From positions 124,001 through 188,000 of the forward strand of contig WSUB01000020.1 of assembly GCA_019633425.1 (NCBI GenBank): DNA of 64,000 nt, in the 5' to 3' direction. Positions 20,531-33,419 of the stretch are shown one piece after another; positions within the stretch are counted from its first letter, which is position 1, and each line of letters begins with the position of its first letter. A model generated the notes under the pieces. That model had not been told where the DNA came from and did no database searches. It saw nothing but the letters and a program-made list of their open reading frames with translations. Both the position numbers and the translations under genes were made by a program. The stretch is from Tulasnella sp. 424 (taxonomy: Eukaryota > Basidiomycota > Agaricomycetes > Cantharellales > Tulasnellaceae).

Positions 20531-22262
20531 ATGCGTCGAACACGAGCAACAACCACTGAAGAACGAGAACTGCTGCCTCTTCACCGTCCATCAACATCTC
20601 TCAGCTTGAGCGTAGGCTCTCGTCCAACCGCTGCACCCCTGTCACCAACATCACCACAACTCCCACCACCACCCCCTCGTCGTCGGTCGTCCGTAACAGC
20701 AGCGTCCCCAACACCTCAACACCCCGCAGCTGTTGCCAATTCGGGGTACGGGTACAAGCGGAGAGAAACTCCGCACGATGCTGCTTTAGCGGACCTCAAC
20801 AATCGCTTAACCGGGGGTGTCCAGACATCAACTTCGGTTAATCCTCCGCAACCCCGATCCGGTGGTGGTGCCCCGACCAAGCAGAACGCACCCCCGTCAA
20901 CAGAACACGCGTACTACCACGATTATTCTTCTACCGCCGCTGCAAATCCCTCAACCGGGGACACCCCGAACGCAACTTCATCGTACCACCGGCGCGCAGC
21001 ACGACATTTGTCCCTCCCGCCACCACCTCGTTCGTCATCCTCTGCACCCCTATATGAACCTATATACGACCCTTACACCGGCCAGTATCGCGGTCAACTC
21101 GTCCCTCAACCCCACGCGTCACGCCACATGTCCCGACCACAACGCCAACCCGATTCACCATCCGCGTCAACCACGACGTCCTCCGCATCATCTATCAAAA
21201 CCTCGTCCTCCTCATCGTCTTCTTCCGATAAGGAAGACGATTACCCCGTGCTCGGCCCGCCACCAGACGTCAACCTCTTGCTCTCCCCCGAAGAAAAGAA
21301 GCGCGAGGAGGACATGTGGGCCACGTTAGCGCGCATCCGCGTTATCCAGAGCGAAGTGTCGAAGAAGCAGCTCAGTTTGGAGGCGTTCGCGGTGCCCTCG
21401 GCGTTTCCAAAGGACAGGGCGACCACCACGGCGAGCTCGGAGGAGCAGCAGCAAGGCGGCGCAACCACCATCTCGCCGAGGGGTAGCATCTCCAGGAAGA
21501 GCGGGAGAGAGACCGTTGCTGGTGGGACGAGCGATGATCCCGGGTCGGTCAAGACCGACAAGAGGAGTTCGAGGACTGCCGTTTCGGGTTCACCGACGAC
21601 TGCCACTGGCGCCCCTGCTAACTCCGCTACTCAACCCCCACCCAAAGACGCGTTCGCGCAACGTCGAGAAGCGATCGACGAGATCGTCAAAAAGGTTCGT
21701 TCATGACCCAACCCCCCGTCAGGGCGCTTTTAATTAACCCCGGCCCCTCACGCAGCTCGACGACCTCTCATGCGCCGTCAAACAACTCAGCACGCACAAC
21801 AAACCACCAACCTCCCCACCTGCCACACCCGCCCATCCTGCCTTACAGCCTCCGACGCTCCAAATCCCAACCACGCGACCTGCTGGAGGGTTCGGATGGA
21901 GAAGCCCCTCGACGTCGAGCTACAATTCCTTCAAGGAGCAATTCAACGCTCGGAACAAGCAACGTACTTCTGCTGCTGCTGCGGCCGTCAACTCTCCTGT
22001 CCGCGTGTCCTCGCCCCCACCATTACAAAGATCCACCACGGCTCCCGCATTAACCGTCCAACCCCCTTCAGCCGTCTCTCCTACTACGGCGCCCGGTGCA
22101 GCATGGCCACTGGGATACCCTTCCGCCGGTCCACAGAACAAGAATAACGCGAGGATCTTGACACCCGGAGGCTATTCGTCCGCGTCATCATCGAGAGAGG
22201 ATTACCTGTCGTCGTCCCGGAACCGTCAGCCTTTGCTGTACGATAGTCCCGGCGAGCTGTAA
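20531..22262 (+). CDS. Low-complexity Ser/Pro/Thr-rich protein of unknown function
   Basis: Two exons, 20531-21694 and 21756-22262, with a 61-nt intron, join in frame to 556 residues. Most of the protein is low-complexity (poly-Pro near residues 45-50, a poly-Ser run around 225). Two segments look ordered: a helical stretch EEKKREEDMWATLARIRVIQSEVSKK (positions about 254-280, shown in part) and one spanning the splice, REAIDEIVKK joined to LDDLSCAVKQL. The two together may form a coiled coil. No known domain is recognised. The C/T-rich leader suggests expression. It is followed by about 1 kb without a gene. Confidence 0.7.
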
Positions 22263-23338
22263 AAAATAAGGGCCAAGGCCTTTCGCCGGTCCGTATGGAA
22301 GGGAGGAGAGTTGACAGCTCGAGCGCGATTTTTCTATGGGTTGGGTTTTCGTCTCGGATCGGGATGGGTGAGGGCGGTGTAATTGTCACTCTTTTGGCCG
22401 GGCATTGGCCGGGCATGGAAGGTACGCGGGTAAGGTGAGGTGGTGGCGTACGCGTGTGCGTGGTTTTCGCCCTCGCTCTCACCATCCACTTCTCCTCTCG
22501 GTTCCTTATCCCTCAACTTCGGCCGATCGATATCTTTTGATCACGCCTACATCGTCGAGGTGACAACGAGCACTTCTCCCGCTCGCGTCTCTCTTCTCCC
22601 TGGGGCTTTTTGGGAGCCTTTTTCGCGTTTTAGCACGCGGGCAACAAGCCTTCCACCAAACCTCCTATTCCCCCTTTGGCTTCTTCTCTACTTCCTTCTC
22701 TCCCCCACGCCCACTTTGTGTTCTCGATTTGATCAGTTTCTCCCTCTTCTTCTTTTGCGTTTTGTAAAAAACCTTAATTTGATACCCCGCTCCTCGCTCT
22801 CTCTTCCTTTCCTCACACCCCCCGTTGCTCTCTCACCCACCCCGGAATCTATTTTCTCTATTTCATTATATGCATGTTGTCTATTTCTGGGTTCTCTTGC
22901 TTTCAGCGTTTGTTTGATCTGATATCTGTCTTGTCTGTGTTTATTGCTATAAGTACTTGGTCGTTGAAGGCTTTTTCCCGGAATTCCTTTTTCATCTATT
23001 CAATTGCCCCCCTTTTTTGCTTTCTTCGTCTCGTGCTATTTTTCACATCTCTTTCACGATACGATCATCGTCACGTCTCTCGTCTCTCCGTCTCTCTCGC
23101 ATTATGCATGTCTTTCTTGGGCTCTTGGATTTCCGATCGATTTCTTTCCGCATTAATCTTCACACACCCACAAGTTATCATCATGTTTCTCCGGTATATC
23201 GTGTTGTCATATGCATGCAAAAATCAATATCCTGTTTTTCATTTTCTTTCTACGAGTGGAGGGATTTTGCGACGAATGCGAGGATGATACGAACGGCTTT
23301 TTTTAAACTACGACGACCACGACTTGTCGAAGCGATTT
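22263..23338. other. 3' untranslated and intergenic region, very C/T-rich
   Basis: A long pyrimidine-rich tract gives overlapping open frames of up to 160 codons rich in Phe, Ser and Leu; they shift frame without splice support and are judged non-coding. This region lies between convergent genes, so it probably holds both transcription ends. Confidence 0.5.
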
Positions 23339-26300
23339 TTACGCAGTCCCATCTCCAAGGTACCTCGCCTTGACCTCCCTTCCATTCAAGCCTTTGGCCG
23401 TAACGGTCTGCGGGTCACCAGGAACAAGGTCGATCGCCTGGTCGCTCCATTTAGCCTCCTCTCCTCCGTCCGCGACGTCCAAAACGATTCCTTTCAAAGG
23501 ACGGTCGGTGGAGAGCGTGACCGAGTCTCCGTCCACAGCGATCTTGAAACCCAATTCGGCAGGTGCTGGGAAGTGGACGAATTTGAATGGCTCGGGCCTG
23601 CATGTGGGACGTAAGTTGGTCAGCGTGGTCTTCGAGATTAGGAAAACGTAAGGAAGTGAGGACGCACCAGTTGGCGTATCTCGCCAAGACCGTTCCGTCA
23701 CTATCCAACAACCTCGCAGAAACGATCAACGTTCTCGGCACGTCACTCTGCTTCGTCCTCAAAGGCTGTCCGAACTCCACCAGGCTCCCTTTGAACAGCT
23801 CGGTGCTAGCATTGGGTGCTAATTTAACTTCCTTGTGAGGCATCTCGTAAACGAGAACCTTTGAAGCGTCCGAGGCATTCAAGTCGAAAGTCTTCACGTC
23901 CAGGGTCACAGTCTTTTCCTGAAGTGTGGAGTTGGTACCCCAGATTTCCAAAGAATAGTCGGAAGTGAAGTGAACGCGGGTGTTGGGGTGGTTCGGAGAG
24001 TTGGTGATCACTTCTTTTCGGGTCATGCCGACGGTGAAAGGGCGGAGTTCACGTTTGATGGAGAAGTAAGCGGGTTTGGGGCGGAGGAAGTAGTCGACGA
24101 TCGCCCAGCTAGTGACGGGCCAGCAGTCATTGATCTGTGAAGAGAGTAATGCAAGACCGTGATTAGAACCGCGCATTTCGCTGGTTATCCAGGTCTCCAT
24201 GCTCTCACCTGCCACACGAGGGCTCCAGCGGTGTACTCTTTGCCCTTGCCTCGCCAATTCCTCCTCCAGAGACGGTAAGCAGATGCCAAAGTCTCGGCTT
24301 GCATGACTTGAGTGTAGTAAACGTAGCTCTCGATGTCGAAGGCGTGCTTGAAGTTCTCCATAAGGTACAGCTACAAGTGGCCGAATCCCGGTCAGTATTC
24401 AATTCGCACACGCAGGAACAGTGTTCGACCGACCTCCAAACGTCGCTCGAAGCCATCCGCCTTGTTATGGTTGTTCATCGTCCTCGACTGCGGATACCTC
24501 TCGGCTTTGTTGTCGCCAACCCAGTAATCGACGGTTCTGATATCAGGATAACCTTGCATGCCGAATTCAGAAACGAAGCGACCGGAGAGCTGGTCCCAAT
24601 TGTGCCATGGTTCTTGAGAACCGTGCCAGACGTTCCCTATATACAGAAGGGGATGTCGTCAATGACCGTGAGATAGCGAGCGCTGCGGTTTGGGAGACTC
24701 ACATTGATGAAGATCGCCGTATGTACGGTCAGTTGTAACCTTGCCGTATCCAGAATATGGCGAGCCTCGGTGGTAAAAGACGTCGGAGTGCTCATTGATA
24801 ATCGATGGCAAGACCCTCTCGTAGATGTGTCGAGCGGGGAAGGTGGTCTTTCGGAAGTCGCTCTTTGGATCTTCATCACTGTAGTCGAGGTCCAACTTGA
24901 GGCTTTCGGCGACTTGGTAGTCCTCGTTGTTTCCAGCTGTGGAAAGAGACGGTGTTAGTTCGACCGAGTACTCCAGTAGGCAACAAACCGTGCTCACCCC
25001 AGATAGCGAGCGAAGGGTGATGTCTCAGCCGCTTGATGTTCTGCTCGGTCTCAACTTCCACCCGCTTGATGTAGTCGTCATATGCCGGGTACTGGCCGCA
25101 TCCAAACATGCTATCTTGCCAAACAAGGAGACCAAGCTCTACAAAGCGACTCCGTAGGTTAGTTGTTATTCCGACGACGTGTGGGATGGTTTCCTTACCA
25201 TCGCAGAGATCGTAAAAGATGTCAGGTTCGTAGATGCCTCCACCCCAGACTCGGATCATATTTTGGTTTCCTACGGGGCCTCGACGTCAGCCAAACACTG
25301 TGGACCAAGTAAAGCGCACTGGACTGACCATCAACCATGAGCTGAAGCCATGCTCGGTAGCGGTCGTCGGAGATGCTAGCGTTGTCATGAAGCCTGTCAA
25401 TAATGTATGAAACGAGCACGAAAATGCTACCCACTTGGTCAAGAACGAGTCAGCCGGGATCCAGTTGGATCCTAGACAGCGGTCTCGTCAAAATCCATCC
25501 CTAAACTCGGAATTGGCGGTGAAGAGCACCAACCTCCGCAGAATATTCTGACGTTGTTAACTTCAAAGACGAATGAACGACCTTCCTCTCCTTCTAGAGG
25601 ATCTTGAACGATGCGCAGACGGCGGACACCAATCTTCTGTGCCTTGCTATCCAACGGCTTGCCACCCTGTTCGCAGGAAGAATTCATCAGCCTCCCGCCC
25701 CGCATTCCGTGCAGAGTGCATTATCATCCCTGACCTCATCCGCAACTTGAACGTCAACAGTATATAACACCTGCTTTCCGTTTCCCACAGGCCACCAGAG
25801 TTCTAGTTCGCCAGCCTTGGCTTCGAAGGAAGTCGAGCCCTTGCCCTTGGAAATGGTGACATCGGCGGTCTTCAAAGCCTTTCCAGAAGCACCCTTCAAG
25901 ACGACGGACGCTTTGGCAGATACCTCGGAAGAGAGAGCAATGGTGACGTCGAGAACGGCTGCGAGGCTTTCATCCACTTTGGTGGAGACTCGGAGATCGT
26001 CGATTCGAACGTTGTAGGCCTCGAGGTAGACCGGCTTCCATGGTCCGGTGGTCAATAGGACTGGTCCTGAGGACAGAGCGATGGTTTTGAGTTGTGTGGT
26101 TAGATCGCGGTATTGGATCCGACGCACCCCAGTCCCAACCATAGCGGTATTGAGCCGTGCGGACGTGAAGACGGCTCGAGTCTCCGTTCCACAGAGCACC
26201 CTTGCCGTGAGCAGCTTCAAGTTCTTTACCAATGAGGTAGGAGCTCGGGAAGGTCAGAAGGAGGTCGTTTGTGCCAACTTTGAGATGTTCCTTGGCCGGT

Positions 26301-26777
26301 AAACGGTATGACACGAACATGTTGTTCGTCTCCGCAAGCTTATGGCCATTCTATGGATAGATATCGTCGGGTCAGCGGCCTGTCAAACCCCGACCAGACG
26401 ACCCTAGGGAACTCACAAGTTCCACGACAGCATTTGTGTCCAAGCCCTCGAAAACTAGGTCAACGTTGGGTGCGGCCAACTCCTTCTCGGTCACGTCAAA
26501 TGTTGTCTTGAACGCCCAAACAGCTTCACCAAGCCCTATGGACGACAGAATCAGCTCAACAATCAGAACAAGCCGCGTGTATCCGATGGCACGTACACTG
26601 GACATCCCATTCATGTAGGCCAACAAATGGGTCTGGGATCTTCTTCAGCTTGATCAACTCGGCATGGGTGCTGGTAGGGAACTGGGAGACGGGAATCCAC
26701 TCTCCGTCAGCATTGGCTTCACCTCCGCCCACCTGGGTGAAGGACCAGTTCTTGTGAATGGGAAGGATGGAAGGCAT
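23339..26777 (-). CDS. Beta-mannosidase (glycoside hydrolase family 2), MndB-like
   Basis: Fourteen exons assemble in frame: 26777-26597, 26535-26417, 26350-26128, 26066-25735, 25666-25534, 25471-25435, 25393-25329, 25270-25199, 25138-24998, 24936-24703, 24636-24434, 24370-24209, 24134-23668 and 23597-23339. The protein has 875 residues, normal for the family. GH2 layout is clear: N-terminal jelly-roll, a YGWDWG motif typical of beta-mannosidases, an RVWGGGIYE motif and the TIM-barrel. The acid/base Glu439 lies in AGNNED and the nucleophile Glu536 in VSEFGMQG. The enzyme removes non-reducing beta-D-mannose from manno-oligosaccharides and N-glycan cores. No signal peptide is visible, so it resembles the intracellular B-type enzymes. 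The Rab4-like gene lies upstream on the same strand. Confidence 0.95.
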
Positions 26778-27419
26778 GATGACGATGGACTGAAAAGAGT
26801 GAGTCCCCGTGCACGGTATTTATACGAGATGCTGTTGACTTGAATCTGGTTCCTCTCAACTTAGATGGGTACTGGATAGCGGGAGCTCGCGCCCGGGTTC
26901 GGACCGGGTCACGGGGTCGCACGCGATTGGCTACTGGCATGGCGGGCATTTATCCGAAAGTGCTCTGAGAGCCGGGCCAAGCGACGCGCTCAAGCTCAGG
27001 ATGGTACCGTCTCCGACCCACGCGCAGCTCAAGGAAATTTCCCGGAGGTTTGACGGAAGCGCTAGGCCTGGACAAGAAACTGCCATCAAGACTGAAGTCT
27101 CCTGTCCCTCAGCCAACGTTCGGACCGATGTGATGAAAGAGCGGAGAAAGCGAATAGGGGTGGACGCCGAGGTGAAGTCGCAGCCGAAGCCGGGGGAAGC
27201 GTCTTGAAAAGGGCGATGTGTTGCGAGACAAGGGATAAATGCACATATGTGAAGTATGTCCATGGAAAAGCGATACAGACTGTTGTACAGTGAAGGAACA
27301 AAAGAAGATAATCCTAGGGCAGAGCGAGCGGGTATTAGTGAGTGGCGGGTATATCTTGGGGGTGTAAAAAGGATGATCCAACCACAAAAAAATGAAAGCA
27401 AGCCAACGACCAAAACCCT
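26778..27419. other. Intergenic between beta-mannosidase promoter and Rab4-like 3' end
   Basis: A GC-rich palindrome-like patch lies near 26,885-26,925. The frames seen here (60-160 codons, both strands) lack support. It contains the presumed promoter of the beta-mannosidase gene. Confidence 0.4.
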
Positions 27420-28539
<1,120 letters not shown>

Positions 28540-29032
28540 GATTGCAAACGTTTCCTGTGTTTATTCCAGCGGGTGCCTCAATATGCTTGTATTAGGTCAA
28601 GACTAGAGTACGAGCTTGACGTTCGTGACGCCTGTTCTGGCCGCTGTCGGTGGTGGAGGAGGAAGTGAGGAGCGCAGGGGCTTTTCCAAGGTTTGGTCCA
28701 GTTAGTGACGGCGCAATGCGGTCACTCGCGCCGAAGTAGCCGGCTTAGCCTCGACAGGGCTGAGTGGCCGCAACTGAGGGCGCAAGGGCCTGCTACTTGC
28801 ACATCGTCTCAGATAAAGGCTTCATTTAGGTTGCGACGAACTCTCAAGAACCCAGATGCACTTTGATTAAGGAAAATACGCCACCCAGCTGAGAACACAC
28901 GACAGAAAGTCCGATTAACCGATACAGAAAAGACAGGGAGAAATGAAAGGACAACTATCAAAGGGTATCCAACCCCGCAAGCGATAGGTGTGTTTATGTG
29001 CAAAAAACAACGTAGCGACCTGCACCACCTGC
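28540..29032. other. Intergenic between Rab4-like promoter and chitin synthase 3' end
   Basis: About 490 bp; no convincing frame, repeat or RNA gene. Confidence 0.4.
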
Positions 29033-32000
29033 TTAGTTCCGGCGGCACCATCTGAAAAGATTCCGTTTGAAGAAGTAGTAGAGGCACTGCGAACAAGCCA
29101 TTGGTCATACAAACGCGGAGTGAGGACAACGACATCACTTACTCCGATGAAGCGAACCATCGAGAGGCCAAACGTAGCCCAAAGAATGAATGTGACTGGA
29201 AGATGAACGGTTTGCGGTCAGCATTGGATCTGATTGGCAGGGAACAAAGCTAGATTGCGCACAGTAAGCGTTCTGCTTCTTTTGTTGCGTCGCCTCGGTA
29301 TCGCCCAAGTTGTTCTCCTCCAGGATAGCAAGCGTTAGCGTAGCGTTGCAGAGCATCCAGAAGGCAACAAGACGGGTTCGGAAGGTCTTGTTTTGATCCT
29401 ATTTCCAGCCACCTCGATCAGGCACGGCGACCACCACGCGAACGTGACACAGCACTCACATCCATGTTGGGCTTTTCAACCGTTTCCTTCTTCACCAAAG
29501 GTGCAACTGCACGGGTAACAGTCTCTTTGAAGGCCGCATCGATATCCTCCTGCACTTTTTCCATATCTTCGACAACGGCAGGTCCCTCTCCGCCTGGCTT
29601 CTTGGACGAGACGGAGGGTAGAGCTTCCTCCTTGTCGCTTCCTTTGGTACCCCATGAGACATCGTGCCTTGGAGTGATAACTCTGATCAGCGCCTCGGTC
29701 AGAAGGAGGGCCCTAGGATCACTCACAGGTTGCAAAATGCGTAAACGTTCAGGATATTGGTAAAGCTAGGTGCGACGAGGAGATATTGGAGGAAGCTCGA
29801 GAACATATGCCATGGGTCCCGCTGTGAACCAACAATCACATCAGCTTCACGGGAGCATCGATGTAGCACAGAGACACTTACATAGAGAATTGAAGCCCCC
29901 AAGTAGATGCCGAACGTCGATACCAACGCCGCGAGAAGAACGCCGTTCGGGCCGCTGAGCAAAGTGGTAATCTTCATGCCGACAGTTGGAGCGTTGACAA
30001 AGGAGATCGCCTAGAGAAATCGAGATGCGGTGAACAAGCTATCAGGGGAAGAAACAGTCTCATAACTTACCGAGAAAGCCTTGACAGTAAGGAAAATCGA
30101 ACAGAAGAAAAGGTAGGCGGACAATATTGCGTATACGATGAATGTCGCAATGTATAGTGGCACCTCTCCTTTAGGTCGATTTCCCAACGCGAGAACGAAC
30201 TGAGGAGCCGCACATTTGAATCAGTCATTCTTCATTCCCACAAAGTTGGGCTGACCTGCAAAGTCAAGAACCCAAGGTATAGCCACTTTAAAGACAAATT
30301 GGCCCAATGAGTCTGCATAAAATGGGGAGCGTCAGCTACGTTTCTGGCAAAAGGCAGCTGGGCATTCCATACAATAACTTGGTTTCCGAAAACATAAACG
30401 GGCGGGGTCTGTCGTGGCAACAAGTCGATGATGATGCTGAAAGTGAGCCACAGATTGGCCAAGGCGAACCAGGAGAAAACAAGCGAGACGACGTTGTACT
30501 GTGTTTGCGCGGAAAAAGATAATCAGATGATGGTCTGGAGGGGTAATGCACGATGTAACATACAATAGCCTGAATGTGGAAGAAAATCATTCTGTGAAGG
30601 GGGCCGGGGTTAGCGTATGGAAGATGCTGAAGCGACCCAAGATCCTTACCGAATAATTCCGTGGCTCGATCGGTATAAATCAAAGAAGTGGATCAAGGCA
30701 TACTAATAGTGTACTGGCAGTGAGTTGGAATTCCTTCTCAGAGCAAGGAGTCGGACGTACCACCGATGCAGCGAAAGAACCGTTCAGCCAACGACGACGT
30801 TGTCCGATCAACTCGGCGGCTTGTTCTGGGAAAGGGTCGTTTTCGTTAACCCCACGATGTTCTTTTTCATGAACGTTCAAACGATCTTACCAGGTACGTC
30901 GGTCTCGGCTTTGCTAGGCTTCACGTAAGTCAAAGTCCACTTGGCACCCGCCTTGGCCACCAGTTCGAAACAGAGGATACGATCCTCGGCCAAGAACATG
31001 TTCTTCGTGAAGATGTTCATTCCATGGATACCCTTCGGGCCCAAACGATCGGCCACTGGATAGGGCTTGTGAGCTCAAGGTCGCCTACAGCGCGGCAGAT
31101 GCAGATCAGACGTACGAGAGTGGTCACCGTGGAAGTACTGCTCAAGTGGACGGCCAAGGATGGCTTTGTATCGGTAGGCAGAGAAGGCACCAGGAAGCAC
31201 AGATACACTAGCGGAGCCGCGTTTAGCACGATGAGTGCTGCTCTCCAAGAAACTCCACTCACTATCCAAAGCTACTCTCAAGTGGCTTGTCCAGGATATT
31301 GCTCATCTAGAGGGAATGCAACGGCCTAATCAATCCCCTGGTTCGTGGCGCAGATCGCGAGTCTCACCTTATATTCGAAGTTCTGGGCGGCGACGAGAGG
31401 GTTGAGAAGCTTCTTTCCTCCCTTAATCATGGCGTGAATTTCACCGCAAGCACCACCGAGGTTGGGATCATTGTAGAAGGCTTCCCAGAGGTAGTAAATC
31501 GACTTGTGACCGGGCTTCGTACCAGCGTCGATGAGAACACAGATCTCGGGCTGTAGGTACAAGTCACTATCAGAGCCTGGTACAACAATGAGACAGTCTG
31601 ATCAAGACTCGTACGTTCAGCATCTTTCCGATGGCGTTGAACAACCACCTGTGGGAGTTGATTTTCTTTTGGTTCTTTGCTTTGACGACGAAGATGATTT
31701 GGACAGGAACAAGGTTGTTAGGATCTTCGCCGTGGGGGAGGACCAATTGTGGAGTAGCATCGATGGAAAGTTGGGTGGTGTACTAGAGGCACGAGTTAGT
31801 GCGACGATGAATCCAGGCAACTGCTGGAGTCCCACCTCGAAAATGTGGGCGACCGTTTCCTTTCCGTCGACTTTGTTTTTCATCACACCGTCCTGATAGA
31901 TACCGAGGGTGGCCAAAACGTCGAGTACGCCCTTGTCCATAGGCTCGAGACCATCGCAAATCAAGGCTACGGTGATCTTGGTCCAGGCCGGCTGACCCGA

Positions 32001-33083
32001 TTCGGCACTGCCTCGCCAGTACTTTGATGCCTTGGTCTTGCAAATATCGCGAATGTTGAGCATGACGCCATGAAGGGTACGGGCTGGAGAGGGAACAAAC
32101 TAAGTCATATAGGCATTTAGCCAAGGAATCAATTGTCTCCTACTGTAAAGAACCTTGTCTTCGTTGTACGAGGTCACAGCGATGAGGAGTTCGGTCTGTC
32201 GCCCGTACTCCGCAACCCTCAGAGAGTAACCGGCTGCCTTTGAAAAGTCGTCGGGGTCGACTGTAGCAGCCGTGTACCGCATATGACTGTGGGGAAGAAT
32301 TGACAGAAGATGAGCCATTTAATTTTCCGTTTTGAGCCATGAAGCGCCTTGGGGATGAGGTCCCCACTCACGTGAACTCTTTGGTATTTCCTGTTGCAGA
32401 TAATTACGCAAAAATAGCACACTTAGGGAGCGCCCGACAAATTTGATAGCGCTGATAGAGAACACCCACCAGTAATATATTTAGGTTCAATGGCATTCTT
32501 CACAGCTGTTGGTACAGCATATTCGGCAATGAAATTGCCTTGGGTGAGCTCGACTTTCTTTGCCACACCCCGTTTGATGGTCTGTCGCCGTCGCCAGCCT
32601 GCCTCGGTGGTATTGGTTGTCGCAATCGACTGCCTATCGAACTGCGAATCTGGGCGTCTATAAAGTATAGATGAGGAGAGATTAGCTCCCCGCGAAGTCC
32701 GACTGGAAGGTGAGGAAAAACTCTGCTCGAGACACGCGCTGGCAGATAGCAACGAGGACTCAGGCAAGATCGATATCGAGCAGGACTCACTGAGGAGGAT
32801 AGAAACCGCCAGCAAAGCCCTGGCCTTCATTCAAGGGACGTGATTCTTCGTCATCGTGCGCGTCGTAAGCTGCTTGGCCATGGGGGTCCTCTTGCTCAGG
32901 TCCACCCAATGTCGTCGAAGACGAGTAAGGAAGCGATGCCCCCTCAGCCCCGACGTTACCGAGGCGCTGAGGGTATGGATGAGAGGGAGTAGGAAGAGCA
33001 CCAAAATGGGTTCGTGGGGGATCTCGGCTGGATTGGGAGCCGTACGGGCGATCGGTAAATGGGTCGTCAGGATGGTTAGACAT
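29033..33083 (-). CDS. CHS: Chitin synthase (division 1, class I-III type)
   Basis: About 22 exons join in frame from the ATG at 33083 to the TAA at 29035-29033, giving roughly 890 residues. Order: a disordered N-terminus; the [12 protein letters not shown] block that opens the catalytic domain; ALICDGLEP; the LPGAFSAYR stretch; the EDRILCFEL motif; the QRRRWLNGS signature; then a membrane region with about seven hydrophobic helices; and the C-terminal end [11 protein letters not shown]. The enzyme is a plasma-membrane processive transferase that uses UDP-GlcNAc to make cell-wall chitin. The absence of a myosin motor or cytochrome-b5 domain and the length place it in division 1. Confident exons include 33083-32791, 32657-32470, 32390-32372, 32286-32144 and 32083 to about 31838; several central exons are under 60 nt. 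Upstream lies the CLPTM1-like gene, same strand, 336 bp apart. Confidence 0.94.
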
Positions 33084-33419
33084 TGCTCAGAGATGCTTTA
33101 ACGATGCTCTAGAGGGTAGCCGTTAGCTGTTTTAAGAATGAGGGGATGAAGGAGAAATGGATGAGGAGAGGAAAGATTCCGTACCGGGTTTTTGTTTGCT
33201 GCGGTCGATGTGCTTTTGTATCGCTGGCGGGAGGCAGTTGCAGTTTCGACTGGGGCTGTGAGGTGACAGATCTCCTCGCGCGATTGCGCGGCTAATTTGG
33301 GCAGGAACGAGGCCCCGAAGCCGCCTCTTTGCAGATGCCGTACTGAAAAACACACAGGTCCAAGGGCAAATGATCCAACTATGGAATTCCTGTCTACAGT
33401 ACATCCAGCTAGATACCTT

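Noticed and set aside
22440..23373. Overlapping + strand frames of 90-160 codons rich in Phe, Ser and Leu
   Set aside because: They lie in a pyrimidine-rich tract, switch frame without splice signals and have no recognisable motif; such frames are expected by composition.
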